The notes under the pieces: generated by a model
The model's input: the letters and a program-made list of their open reading frames with translations, nothing else
What the model was told of the DNA's origin: nothing
The model's database searches: none
Part shown: piece after piece, positions 40,561 through 51,535 of the stretch
Layout: each line of letters starts with the position of its first letter
Position numbering within the stretch: position 1 is the first letter of the stretch
Position numbers and translations under genes: made by a program
Origin: Doryteuthis pealeii
Lineage: Eukaryota > Mollusca > Cephalopoda > Myopsida > Loliginidae
Length of the DNA: 64,000 nucleotides
Assembly: GCA_023376005.1 (NCBI GenBank)
Contig: CM042152.1
Span: 79,870,920 to 79,934,919, forward strand
Direction of reading: 5' to 3'

Positions 40561-41069
40561 TAATATACATGTATTTATTATTTTTGAACTAAAATCTCTG
40601 ACATATCATATAGAAAAGTACTGTTTTTGCTGATTTTTTTTCTGGATTTTTCAATAGGGAAAAAAATCACTCTGTAAATTTATTTTTAAAAGCATTTAAT
40701 TTTGAAATTGTTTATCTTGTGTCTGATCATTAACCATATAAAATGAAACAATTTTATATAAATTCTTCTTTTTCCCACCTTACATGATACACGGCTCCCC
40801 TGCTAATCAACATGCTGACTTGAGAGAATGTCATCATTTTTTATTTTTGTAAAGTTGATCACCACAACTCAACACATATCAAAATATTTGGAACTTTAAA
40901 GAACATATTAAAAAACCAAATCCTATTCCAGGTAAGTAGAAGAATTTGCTGTCAATATTCATCTTCATAATTCCTTGGACTAAAATCTCTGACATATTTT
41001 GGATTGAGTTTATTTTTGAATATTAAAATATCTAGTATTATTCAAACTATTGTCCTCATCTTTATTGTT
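40561..41069. other. AT-rich stretch, nothing recognised
   Basis: Has two ACTAAAATCTCTGACATAT phrases (40,590 and 40,979) as a direct repeat. No gene seen. Confidence 0.4.
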
Positions 41070-41310
41070 ACCTGTTAGTGGAATGAGAACAGGATACCCC
41101 TGTGGATTGAATAAAAATTTGGGTTCAAAGTTCCGTGATGGCTCCCAATTATGACAAGAAAGTTCCTGAGTTTGACAAGAAATACCTGAAGAAGGCATAT
41201 CGGCCGAAACGTTGTACGGATAACAATAAAGATGAGGACAATAGTCCGAACAATCCAAATAATATTAATTATCAAGCTTCATCTAAAAAATTCAGAGAAA
41301 TTGAAATATC
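41070..41310 (+). mobile_element. SINE-P tail, best-preserved core
   Basis: GGAATGAGAACAGGATACCC to CAAGCTTCATCTAAAAAATT. Core CTGAAGA, then GGC ... GCC stem II, then GAAAC and GTTGTACGG (about 41,187-41,220). Stem II and both core strands fit a hammerhead; stem III would be only AC/GT and stem I does not close by eye. The tRNA-like head is missing. Confidence 0.6.
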
Positions 41311-41327
41311 TATTGATTTAATAGACT

Positions 41328-41590
41328 AGCAAGAATTTAAGTTTTAATGTAATGAAATATATTAAATTACAGAGACTAGAAATGCATATAAAAAAGATTA
41401 CACTAATTTTAATTATATTTTAATTGGTTTCTATATAAAATCATTCATAGGATTGATTTTAATATTTTGGAGAATAAAACAATAATATTAGAGATCAATT
41501 ACACCAAGTAATTATCCCAGTCTGCTTAGAAATCTAATTCATATTTTAATTGAGACATCCTTAATAAATAAGATTTAGTCTATTTGCTAG
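41328..41590 (-). mobile_element. Helitron-like fragment
   Basis: Matches 31,524-31,900 (ATTGGTTTCTATATAAAATC, TTAATAAATAAGATTTAGTC). GACTAGCA stands at one end and TTTGCTAGT at the other, so both ends show a CTAGT-like terminus. Confidence 0.4.
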
Positions 41591-41596
41591 TAATAA

Positions 41597-41715
41597 TAAT
41601 AATGAAATGTATTGCATACAGTGATCAGTTGCACCACAACTTATCAAAGGCTCATGTATAGTACATAGAATAATGTACTAATGTCAGGAACATGAATAGC
41701 GTACAGTAATGTATT
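41597..41715 (-). mobile_element. CR1/L2-group 3' tail
   Basis: Inverted tail beginning with (ATT)n-type repeat, then TTGCATACAGTGATCAG and CACCACAAC. No coding part. Confidence 0.65.
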
Positions 41716-41929
41716 AATGATTTTATGTTATATGACAATAATCAAGCTACTTGGCTCCTCCCCAAACACACACGATAAATTATTAATAAATACTGCAAAG
41801 ACTTTGGTAATAGATGTGACCTGCCATCATTTCACAGATATTGGACCTTTATGTAGAACAAAGTTGCCAAACCCTGTTCTATTGAATCTTCAATGTCTTA
41901 CATTCATCAAGAAAGTGGTTGGGTTTTTT

Positions 41930-42455
41930 TTTAAAGGCATGTCAACCCTTTGTGGGATTTTATGCCACATATACATTTTGTTTTTATCTATTTATGATGG
42001 GTACTCAATTTGTTTTAAACACATTTTTTCTATTTAACCCATAGATGGACCCTAACAGGTACTACCTCTCTGGGTCAGCATAGATCTGGGAGCACATTCC
42101 CAGAACTGGAACATCAACATCAGAGTTTAATGTCATGTGCAGGATATGAAGACGCACAGACATCACCTTCTAGCACATATGATAAATAAAGTGGGAAATA
42201 GGGTTGGGACAATCATATAGGTGCTAGGGCTTGACATAACCATCCGATTGATTGGAGAGTCCTCTCTGACTGCCTGTCTAACCTAAGTAAGGGTCACAGT
42301 GGGGTGTGCATATCATGGATTGGTCAGTCACCAGGATTCAGTCCTTAAGCATGCATCACGGGTCGCCACCCACTGCCAATAGAGGGGGTGGGGGTGTCTT
42401 ACCCCTCTACAGAGGTGCAGGCAGTGTATTCTAAAACCCAGCCAAGAGGACTTCC
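41930..42455 (+). mobile_element. Repeat B copy
   Basis: Hairpin head, GGACCCTAACAGGTACTACC, GCTAGGGCTTGACATAACC, and tail to ATTCTAAAACCCAGCC. Confidence 0.65.
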
Positions 42456-42559
42456 TTGATTATTGTTGTCTTAGTAGTTGGAGTAAAAGGCAGAATTTTT
42501 CTAAAAAAAAATTTCTCAGAAATAAAAAAATAAAAAAAAAACAATTGAATTTTCTTTCC

Positions 42560-43110
42560 CTTGATTTCACCCTGTTGGCTGGGACTTTAGAATGCACCTC
42601 TGCAGAGGGCTATGAACCCCCAATGGGGTCACCTGTTGATCGTGGGTGGCAACATAGGATGCAATCATGGTGGTTGAGCAGTCCATTACATGCAATACTC
42701 TTACTTAGGCTAAATGGGTGGTCAGAGAGGCTCCCTCCGATCAATTGGCTGGTCATGTCAAGCCCTAGCACCTATATGATTGCTTCAATCCTATTACCCT
42801 TATGATAAAAAAGGTTGGTGCTTTTCATATGGGTGCTAGAAGGCAGTGGCTGAGGGTCTTCATGTCTGGCCGGGAATGATGTTAAACTATCTGATGGTGA
42901 GATTCCAGTTTTGGAGAATGTGGAGCACCCCTCCATCACCATTGCTCCACTTTGACCTGGAGTGGTAGTACCTGTTATGGTCCATCTATGGATTAAATAG
43001 AAAAACGTATTTATAAAAAAAAATTGATTATCCATTAAGAATTATTTATTTCAAAACTTTATCGGCATTAAATGACCCATTGAGGTTGAATATGCCATAA
43101 AAAAAAACCT
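42560..43110 (-). mobile_element. Repeat B copy, inverted
   Basis: Minus-strand copy ending in the head at 43,060-43,100. With the plus copy at 41,930 it forms a tail-to-tail pair about 100 bp apart, able to fold back on itself. Confidence 0.65.
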
Positions 43111-43744
43111 TGATTTGATATAATTAGTTTGTAATTAGTCCTTTGCTAATTGTTTATAAGTAGTTGTTTGAATTTGAACAAGAAAAAATTGTAGCATCCA
43201 ATATTTTGTGGACTGTCACTTTGGGATTTCCTAAAAAAACAAGAAAACTTAGAATTATCATGAAAACAAAAAGGTCATAGCTGCAAGAGAGAAAAAGAAA
43301 GAAAGAAAAACTCAGTCGATCTGAAGAAGATAAAAATTGTTAGAGCAACAAAGCACCAGCACATTGCAAATCAAAAACAACTCAAAGAAAATCGTTTTTG
43401 TTTTTGTTTAATTTGCATCGAGTTTTGTAATATAATTACGGGTCTCATAATATAATTAGGGGTATCAAAACAATTAATTTTAGTAAATGAAAATTATGAG
43501 AATTCTAATCAACAAAATTATTATGTTGGAGATATATATATTTGGAAATAAATACTAAGCAAAATAATTTTCGGTTAATTACGTCATAAAAGAATCAGGT
43601 GACGTAGAAAAATAACAATAATTATAAAATAGAGGGTCCAGTGTTCAAGTGGGGGTTGGAGTGAAAGTTCAGAGGAGAAGCAGAAATGACACCAGTCAAA
43701 TTCCAGCTGAAAGTCTTCTTTTTCATTTGACAATCTGTCTCATC
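43111..43744. other. AT-rich stretch, nothing recognised
   Basis: Includes a repeated TAATATAATTA(C/G)GGGT phrase at 43,430-43,465. No exon supported. Confidence 0.4.
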
Positions 43745-43750
43745 TGTCAA

Positions 43751-43980
43751 GGGGCGGCCTAAAGTCGGTAACAGCCAGTCAGCGTGGGAGTCTATCCCTT
43801 TTCAATAGCGCTAGACAAAGAGATTGTTTTAGCATCTGAGGCCACACCTACCGCCAGCTCCTTACTTTACCGCACAGATCCCTGTGCTACTCATACGCTG
43901 AGTTGGCGGGGACCGGTATTGAACTAGGAACCTTGTGGTTTCTAGCCGAACGCTCTACCGACTGAGCTAACCCGGCCCTT
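43751..43980 (-). mobile_element. SINE-T, full length
   Basis: Minus-strand head AGGGCCGGGTTAGCTCAGTC, A box and B box as in 36,375, short deletion in the body near 43,842 (GGAGCGC lost). Followed by (TA)n at 43,999-44,028. Confidence 0.8.
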
Positions 43981-44029
43981 GACATACTGACATATGTACT
44001 TATATATATATATATATTTATATATAGGG

Positions 44030-44260
44030 GAGTAAAATGAGGAAATCAATTCGACAGTATGTGGAGAAATGTAGACAAACACAGGATGAAGTTTATTATT
44101 GGTCGTAGTGTAGATGTTCAAACGTTTTGGTTTGTATAGAAACCTTCTTCAGGACAATATGAAACAAGTAAAAGTAAAAGATTTTTGTTGTTGGAGGCAT
44201 ATCGGCCGAAACGTTGTGTAGATAACAATAAAGATGATTTTTAAAGTCATGCACTCCAAC
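44030..44260 (-). mobile_element. Element with a mutated hammerhead core
   Basis: The left module GAAATCAATTCGACAGTATG (44,042) is a diverged copy of that at 26,036. Minus strand reads CTGAAGA, GGTTT/AAACC stem II, then AAAAC where GAAAC is expected (about 44,112-44,152), so the essential G12 is A. A SINE-P core piece (GGCATATCGGCCGAAACG, 44,198) has been joined downstream. Confidence 0.5.
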
Positions 44261-44333
44261 ACTCACTATAAATAAAATACATGAACGTCTTAATCTAAAA
44301 CAACTTTATGTGCATATGTATATATTATTATAA

Positions 44334-44788
44334 TATATATATCACTACATATGTGCAGGTGTATGCATTTATATGTGTGTGAAAATGATTTTTAGAATTT
44401 CAACAGAAAATCTTGTCAAATTGTTAAGAAGTGTTGATATAGATTGTCGTCAATTGTGAACATTTGAGGTTTTGCTTTTTAAGTGGAGTTAATAAATTAT
44501 GGAAATAAAAAAAGAAATTTGTTAGTTGCATTTTTTGATATTATTTTATTTCAGCAAAAAGCAGGGGAGAGCAAGGTGGGGAGAGCAATTGGTAGGGAAA
44601 CGTGTTTGCAGCAAGTCATCACAGGGATGATGGGCGAAGAATTTTCATGATATGGGCGGGGAGGGGGATAGATTTCACTGAGCTTAGTCTATGTCATTTC
44701 CCCTACAGTAAACACCACAAATCCAAAGAATTTGGGTAGGTAGTTATGAGGGTATTAATACATACATTGAGAGAACTAATATTTTGAA

Positions 44789-44823
<35 letters not shown>

Positions 44824-45010
44824 TATATATATATGATATAAATCTAGCAATCTATGTTATCTAAGTAAGAGTGCTCAATATCATTGATAGAGCATATATA
44901 TCTAATTAGTGAGTGAAAACAAAGTCAATGGGTTGGTTTGAAAATTGCATAGGCAAAATGTCTTTGCTACAGTAACTCATGCATACATATATTTTATTCA
45001 TTTATAAAAT
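44334..45010. other. AT-rich stretch with (TA)n and the AGTGCTCAATA module
   Basis: (TA)n at 44,793-44,834, module AGTGCTCAATATCATTGATA at 44,870-44,889. No gene. Confidence 0.4.
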
Positions 45011-45026
45011 CTACACAAAAAAATGT

Positions 45027-45158
45027 GCTGGTTATGATTAGTTTCAAGGCAGTGTGTCCATCTGCCTATCTTCAAAATGAAGCACAATGAATATTCAATG
45101 CACTTCATCTTGAGGATAGATGGACGTGCACACTGCCTTGAAACCAATGGTAACAGCT
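45027..45158. repeat. Fold-back with degenerate hammerhead-like arms
   Basis: Arms of about 60 bp around 45,092. The left arm on the minus strand reads TTGAAGA, AGGCAG/CTGCCT (six perfect pairs at the stem II position), then TGAAAC. The first core base is T instead of C. The outer flank 45,243-45,262 is (TA)n. Confidence 0.45.
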
Positions 45159-45351
45159 AATTTTAATTGTGTAGTATTTTATAAATAATAAATATAGCTC
45201 TTACAATAGTAATGAAAGACTTTAATTACATTTCTCTACAACAATATATATATATATATATAAAAAAAGGTAAGTTTGATAATGTGTATCATAATTTAAT
45301 GTGTTAGTCACAATGTTGTGTTATCATCCAAATGTACCTCTTTAATTTCAG

Positions 45352-45594
45352 ATTCCATGTGACCGCTGGTCACCACTGAACCCAGAAAATGACAGAAAAA
45401 TTGGACATATGGCCTTTAGGCACCCATTTTTCGATCCATTTTTCATCCACAAACTAATGGCAAAGATTCAATCAAGATGCTGGTATAGAGATTGCTTGGA
45501 TCACACAGACTGCAAATTAGAGAGGTACAACGTGCATTTGAAAATTTTCCACACAGAAAAAAATAGTTTAGTCAATTTTAATAAAAAAATTTAA
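45352..45594 (+). CDS. Candidate terminal coding exon, Cys-containing unknown protein
   Basis: The acceptor CTCTTTAATTTCAG (ending 45,351) opens an 80-codon frame with TAA: IPCDRWSPLNPENDRKIGHM, then AFRHPFFDPFFIHKLMAKIQ, then SRCWYRDCLDHTDCKLERYN. Four Cys and a mixed, non-repetitive composition argue for coding sequence. No SINE or repeat B overlaps it. The last 20 or so residues are Lys/Asn-rich and may be past the true end if a donor site cuts earlier. Family not recognised; HPFFDPF only superficially resembles a kinase tail. The partner exon was not found. Confidence 0.45.
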   Translation: MPCDRWSPLNPENDRKIGHMAFRHPFFDPFFIHKLMAKIQSRCWYRDCLDHTDCKLERYNVHLKIFHTEKNSLVNFNKKI

Positions 45595-46175
45595 AAAATG
45601 GTTTAGCTTTTCATTCATTTTTTTTTTTCTGAAAAAATTCAAAGAAAAGGCACTCTAACAAGCGAAAGGCTTTGGAAAAATTGTGAAAAAAATGCAGAAG
45701 AAAAAATTTGTATGAGTCAAAAAAAGGGGTAACTTTTTGCAATGCGTGCATTATTATGCTATCAGCTGCAAAAAAAAAACAAAATGGGATGTGAGGCTGT
45801 TCGTTTTTTGTTTCAGTTGTGTACACATCTCACTCTGATCTGCGAGTGTCGCAGAAGCTGATATGAATAGCTACGATGTCTTGAAACTAGATCCACTCCG
45901 AGGTGGTGATGTGCTATCCGGCTTTAAGTACAGAGAGACATATGTGTTTATAAGCTGAATTTAAAAAAAAATAAAAAAAATAAAATAAAAAAATAACAAG
46001 CTATAAATCATGTATTGAAATAAATATAATCAATTACATGAAATATTTCATCTCTTTTTCTAAAAATTGGAATATGAAAATTTGAATTCATTCATTATAG
46101 TCTATTTTCAGTCGTCAGAGTTGAGATCAAAGATCTTGTCTACGTCATTTGAGAATTAAAGATGTTATAAACGAC
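45595..46175. other. AT-rich flank up to the gap
   Basis: Possible 3' UTR of the preceding exon; an AATAAA is at about 46,020. Nothing else recognised. Confidence 0.35.
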
Positions 46176-46275
46176 NNNNNNNNNNNNNNNNNNNNNNNNN
46201 NNNNNNNNNNNNNNNNNNNNNNNNNNNNNNNNNNNNNNNNNNNNNNNNNNNNNNNNNNNNNNNNNNNNNNNNNNN
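46176..46275. other. Assembly gap, exactly 100 N
   Basis: A run of 100 N, the conventional size for a scaffold join of unknown length. Confidence 0.99.
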
Positions 46276-47064
46276 CAATATTGTATAACTATTATATTAT
46301 ATTATTATTATTATTATTATAGTGTGTACCGAAATTAACCTACTCGAGTTTACCATTAAAGATCTTCAGGTTTTAAATCCACTGAATAATCCAAATATTA
46401 TTAATTCAGTGATTTAAACCCTGAAGATGCTTATGTGAAACTACGAGTATTATTTCCTGTACACACTATAATAATAAAATCCACGTCTACTACATATGAG
46501 CACTTTATATTGTTATAACGTGACTTATCCGATAACACTTATACCAACAAATATTAGACCAACCCGATATTTTACTGGTAAGTCATCTTATTATATTAAT
46601 ATATAATATATATATATATAGTATAGGGAGAAAAGTAATATGAAAAAATTGCATATGAAAGTGCTCAATTGGTAAATTAACAGCAGATTTAAAATCTCAA
46701 ATAAAATTTATGACTAATTTATGTCACGAGGCCACAATCAAGCACCCAGTGAGAATCAAACTCACAGTTTTTTATGTCTCTTCAGCAACATCCTAATGCA
46801 TGGAAAGCAATCCTAGAAGTACTCTCCAATGCGTTGGGTGCAGGAAAATGTTTCATATGCTTATGCCAAACACTGTTGCATTGTTTGCATACACTGCTCC
46901 TGTGCATGCCTCGCTCAATCTTGGTTGCAATAATTTTCTGAATGGAATTCCGATTTGATTCACCACAAATGTGAAGTTTTCAGTTATTTGGTTTTAAAAC
47001 ATTCTAACAACAGGCAACTCTGAGCACTTTTTGATCTCCATGTTTTCTAACACAGTGGCATGCC

Positions 47065-47395
47065 TACAAATCAGGAAAACAGCATTGCTCATATGACTTT
47101 CGGAAACATTTTTCACACTCAGAATTGTCGAGATGAATAAGCTGCCCACGTCCCGTGAGTTGCCAAAACCACTGCATCTTCAAGCCTCCATGCTCCCTTA
47201 ATCTCCAACACTGTCCTGAGCCCCCTCCACACACATAAAGCGCACCACATACATGTATATTGATACTGTTACACGTCATTTCCTGACACTGAATACATTT
47301 ATTCTGTGTACTAGACATAAGACTTTGATGAGTTGTGCTGCACCTGAGCACTTGTACACAATAAAAAATTCATTATTATTATTCATATTATTTTA
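47065..47395 (+). pseudogene. CR1/L2-group C-terminal remnant, copy 2
   Basis: Counterpart of 6,683-7,063 with several single-base deletions in the coding part; tail and (ATT)n recognisable. Confidence 0.65.
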
Positions 47396-47794
47396 AAAGG
47401 TATTAAACTGATTGAAAGTTTCATCACCAATTAATGAAAATGTATAGCAAGTCCTGATGGATGTCAAAAAAAGTGGTATAGGAGTTTGCAAACAATGACA
47501 AGGTTCAACACGTTCCTCAAACATGTGTTGAGGTTGGCGTGACATGACATTACAAAAACTTCCACAGCATTGTACAAAAATGCACCGACCGAAATGCGAT
47601 TAATGTAAGAAGAAATAATACATGTTTGAAACTTTAAAATTAATTAATATCATTGACAAAAACAATAAATCGTTCTGTGATTTCTAAATATTTGAGACCT
47701 ACCTTTGGGATACCCTCATAAGATGTTTCTACTTTTCTCTTCTTTCCAACTTTGATTGAAACCAAAAGAGAGAGTGGAAAAAAAGTGGTGGTTT

Positions 47795-48395
47795 GTTGGT
47801 TGGTTGGATTTACGGATGTCAACCCTTGTTGGGTCATTTTATGCCAAACATTTTTCTTTAATTCATCCTTGATGGATATTCAATTTTCTAAAACTCAGTT
47901 TTTGTTTAAGCACATCTTGAACTAATTTTTTTTCTATTTAATCCATAGATGGGACCCTAACAGGTATACCACTCCAGGTCAAGAGTGAGCCTGGGAATAA
48001 TAGGAATTGAAGGTTACTCCATATTTTCCTGAGCTCCAGAACTGGAACTTGACCATCAGATAGAGTTTAACATCATACCCAGGACAATAAGACCCTCAGC
48101 CACCGCCTTCTAGCACATATATGATAAAAATGGTTTGGAGGTTGCCATAAGGGCAATTGGTGTGGATAATCATATAGGTGCTAGCTTGACATGACCAGCT
48201 GATTGATTGGAGAGGCCTCTTTGACCGTTGGTCTAGCCTAAGTAAGGCCAAAGTGGAGTGTTCATTCATAGACTGCTCAGCCATCATGGATCACCACCCA
48301 TGACCAAACAGGTAGCCCCATCTGGATGGGGGGGGGGTCTTACCCCTCTGTAGAGGTCCAGACGGTGTATTCTAAAGCCCCACTGACAGGGCTAA
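47795..48395 (+). mobile_element. Repeat B, copy 2
   Basis: Counterpart of 7,458-8,085; contains the GCTAG..CTTGACATGACC and tail blocks with small deletions. Confidence 0.65.
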
Positions 48396-48686
48396 ACGAA
48401 AGTGGGTAGAGACAGATTGTGATGTGTCAGTCATAATAAAGGGTCTATTTTTAAAAATCAATTCTCTTTCTTTTTACTGGTCTATCTCTCTCTTTCCCTT
48501 TCACATTCTGAGGGGGGGTAAGTTCTTCACCCCCCCCCCAAAAAGGGGTGTCCTGACTATGACACTAAACTACATCCAGTGGTGAGGCTCTAGTTCTAAA
48601 GAGTGTGGAGTGCCCTTTTAATGCCATTACTCCCAGGTCCACTCTAACTCAGAGTAGTAGTATCTATTAGCTTACCATCTATGAGA

Positions 48687-48785
48687 GCTTATGGCCAAGT
48701 CACATTAAATGCACCGGTTCTTGCAAGATCTCTAAAGTTAAGCAGTGATGAGCCTGTTCAATACTTGGATGGGTGACCATCTAAG
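48687..48785 (+). pseudogene. 5S rRNA-derived sequence, copy 2
   Basis: Counterpart of 8,351-8,451, closer to 5S rRNA (AAGTTAAGCAGTGATGAGCC, ACTTGGATGGGTGACC). It lacks the 3' strand of the closing helix. Confidence 0.75.
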
Positions 48786-48849
48786 TATTAGGGGGAGAGG
48801 GGGAGAGAGAAATGAGTAAAAGAAAAAAATTAATGCTTTTGTATTATTT

Positions 48850-49150
48850 GGATTATTCGGACTATTGTTCTCATCTTCATTGTTATCTGTACAACGTTTC
48901 GGCCGATGTGCCCTCCTGCCTTCTTCAGGTATTTCTTATCGGACTCGGGAACCTTCTTGGACTTGGGAACCTTCTTGTTGTAATCGTAAAGGTTCTCTAT
49001 TATGACAAGAAGTTTCCCGAGTCCAAGAAGGTTCCCGAGTCTGACAAGAAATACCCGAAGAAGACCGGGGGGCACATCGGCTGAAATGTTGTACAGATAA
49101 CAATGAAGATGAGGACAATAGTCCGATAATACTAATTATCAAGCCTCATT
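48850..49150. mobile_element. SINE-P tails head to head, copy 2
   Basis: Counterpart of 8,530-8,810. The left arm keeps, on the minus strand, CTGAAGAAGGCAGGAGGG and CGGCCGAAACGTTG, a more intact core than copy 1. Confidence 0.6.
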
Positions 49151-49899
49151 TAAAAAATTCAGAGAAATTGAATGCTTTTGTTAATACTACAAAACTGAAT
49201 GATAAATGAAGGAAGTAAATGTTTTTATATTTATAATTCATATATTAATACTCTTGTTCCTTAATCTTTCAACTGTTATCATCTTGCAACACCCTCTGGT
49301 TAAAAATGAGACCATCCAAATTGTCCCAGATGAAATGCAAAAATGTAAATATTGATTATTTGGTGTTGCTTATTCGCTAAATTCTTATTTCTTATGAGTG
49401 TCGTCACCCCAGCTAAATAATGGACCAATCCATTTTGATTATAAAGAAAGAAAGGGAAGAAATAAGGAAATGCTACACAGGAAAAATATAATCTGGTGAT
49501 AGTGAATGTGTATGTATATTTACTTAATAAATTAATTAATTGCGTCACCTGGGTAGAGGGGGATTTTTTAAAGTTAGTCCCGCAGATCCATTGTTACTGA
49601 ATCTTGAGTTGAATCCTTGCGGGATGCCCCATTTAAATCCTTATGTAAAAAAAAATAGACATTGCATTAATCCAGCTACTCTGAAAAGAAATGTTAATGT
49701 CTACTATCTAAAATATTAAATGAAAAAAAAATCCATGCTGTTATCATTTAAATTTTAGTTTTTAAAATTATCTTCACAAATATAAATCAAATCTCTATTA
49801 TTTTTGCTCAAAAACCAAGCCTTGGTGATATTTAATGTGTATATATATTTACTTTGAAAATAAAACGTCAAAGTTTCCTCCGGACATACATATACACAC

Positions 49900-49985
49900 A
49901 ACTGCCCTTTATATATGTATACATAGATACATTCGGACATACATACACACAACTGCCCTTTATATATCTATAGATGGATAGATGG
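49900..49985 (+). other. Empty site of the palindromic element
   Basis: At the place matching 9,575-9,955 this copy reads CTGCCCTTTATATATCTATA with only a short local duplication (ACACAACTGCCCTTTATATA occurs twice). The HHR palindrome and its module are absent. Confidence 0.7.
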
Positions 49986-50514
49986 TGAAATCTATTTTAT
50001 AATATTTTGTTTTTTTAACAAACCTCCATCAGGACTTGACGTGGACGAAATGTTGTGTGGTGAAGGTGGATGGCTTCTGAAAAATGGGAGAATCATTGGT
50101 TGTATATTATTAAAGGGCAGTAACCAGTATCGGCCTAGCGTTAGTTCTGGATCGCATAAAGATTTTCAAGAAGTGGTGAAAGATCTAGCATACTTTGTAG
50201 GGGCACATGAATATGAGATGAGAAGCAACTAAATAGACAGAAATTATTATCATTAAACTATGGCGAGAGAAGTTTAAGGTTGGATTTATGCCAATATGTT
50301 GTAGAGGTGTCTAATTTGTTTTTGTGTAGAAATGTATTACAGTTAAGTTGTGAGTTTGGTCTGCTAGGTGCGTGTGGGCTTGCACCTTTATTCATTTCTC
50401 TGTGTGTCATGCGTTAGTAACTTATCTACAGAAATCTTTGTGCTATTCTTTGAAACATATTACAATTTCTCAATAGTATCAAGGATTCTGCTCCAGTTAT
50501 ATCAAGATTATTGT

Positions 50515-50585
50515 AATTCTTTTAGCTCAGTTGGTAGAGCTTCCGCCTTGGAACAACAAGGCTTCAGGTTGTTGAATTATCTGTG
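50515..50585 (+). mobile_element. tRNA-like SINE head fragment, copy 2
   Basis: Same as 10,500-10,570. Confidence 0.5.
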
Positions 50586-50965
50586 GTATAAGATGGATGA
50601 GAAATCACAACTTTTATTTATAGACTTTCCCCAATAGCAGCAGCAGCAGACACTTCCGATAAAAGGGGCTAATTAAAACAAACCCAGAAGAGCATTTAAG
50701 AGCTTCCCATGGAGATCAAATGACAGTAAATCTTTTCCTCAATACTCCAGCACTTCTCTCAGTATTCATACTTGGACTTATCATGTATAAGATGTACAAG
50801 AAATCACCACTTTTATTTATAGACTTTCCAAATAGCAGCAGCAGCAGACACTTCCGATAAAAGGGGCTAATTAAAACAAACCCAGAAGAGCTTTTAAGAG
50901 CTTCCCATGGAGATCAAGTGACAGTAAATCTTTTCCTTAATACTCCAGCACTTCTATCAGTATTC
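50584..50965 (+). repeat. Tandem pair of about 190 bp, copy 2
   Basis: Counterpart of 10,568-10,953, two units retained. Confidence 0.8.
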
Positions 50966-50971
50966 ATGTAA

Positions 50972-51115
50972 AGTAAAGTCGTCAGGCGGCTTAATGTCGG
51001 TATCAACCAATCAGCAAGGGAGTCTATCCCCTTTTCACTAGTACTAGACCAAGGAGATTTTTTTTGCATCTGAGAGGGAGCACCACACCTACCATGAGCT
51101 CCTTACCAGCCTTCT
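50972..51115 (-). mobile_element. SINE-T fragment, copy 2
   Basis: Counterpart of 10,958-11,100. Confidence 0.6.
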
Positions 51116-51154
51116 TAAGGTATTTCTTGTTGGATTCGGGAACCTACTCGTCCA

Positions 51155-51535
51155 ATTGGACACATGGCCAAGTGGATAGGTAGTTAGGTTTAAGACAGTT
51201 CTAAGTGACAGTTATCTCTGGATTCCGGGTTCAATCCTGAGTAGAGGCAGTAACATAGAAAAAAAAAAATGGTTAGTGGAATGAGAACAGGATAGCCCTG
51301 TGGACTAAATAAGGGGTTAAGTTCGAAGTTCTGTGATGGCTCCCGATTACGACAAGAAAGTTCCCGAGTTGCAAAGAAGGTTCCCGAGTCCGGCAAGAAA
51401 TACCTGAAGAAGGCCGAGGGCAAAATGTTGTACAAATGTTGGCCAAAATGTTGTACAAATAACAATGAAGATTGGGACAATAGTCCAAATAATGCAGATA
51501 ATACTGAACATAATTTGTTTTCAACTAGCAATAAC
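51155..51535 (+). mobile_element. SINE-P, copy 2
   Basis: Counterpart of 11,143-11,520, with one-base deletions in the tail. Confidence 0.65.

Larger units (their letters stand above)
46276..48400 (+). other. Error-rich start of copy 2
   Basis: Relative to 5,887-8,100 this part has very many one- or few-base losses, mainly in short homopolymers and repeats, then the density falls sharply. Every frame is broken, and the opposed-hammerhead palindrome is shrunken (46,318-46,475). Looks like unpolished contig-end sequence, so its differences should not be read as biology. Confidence 0.65.
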
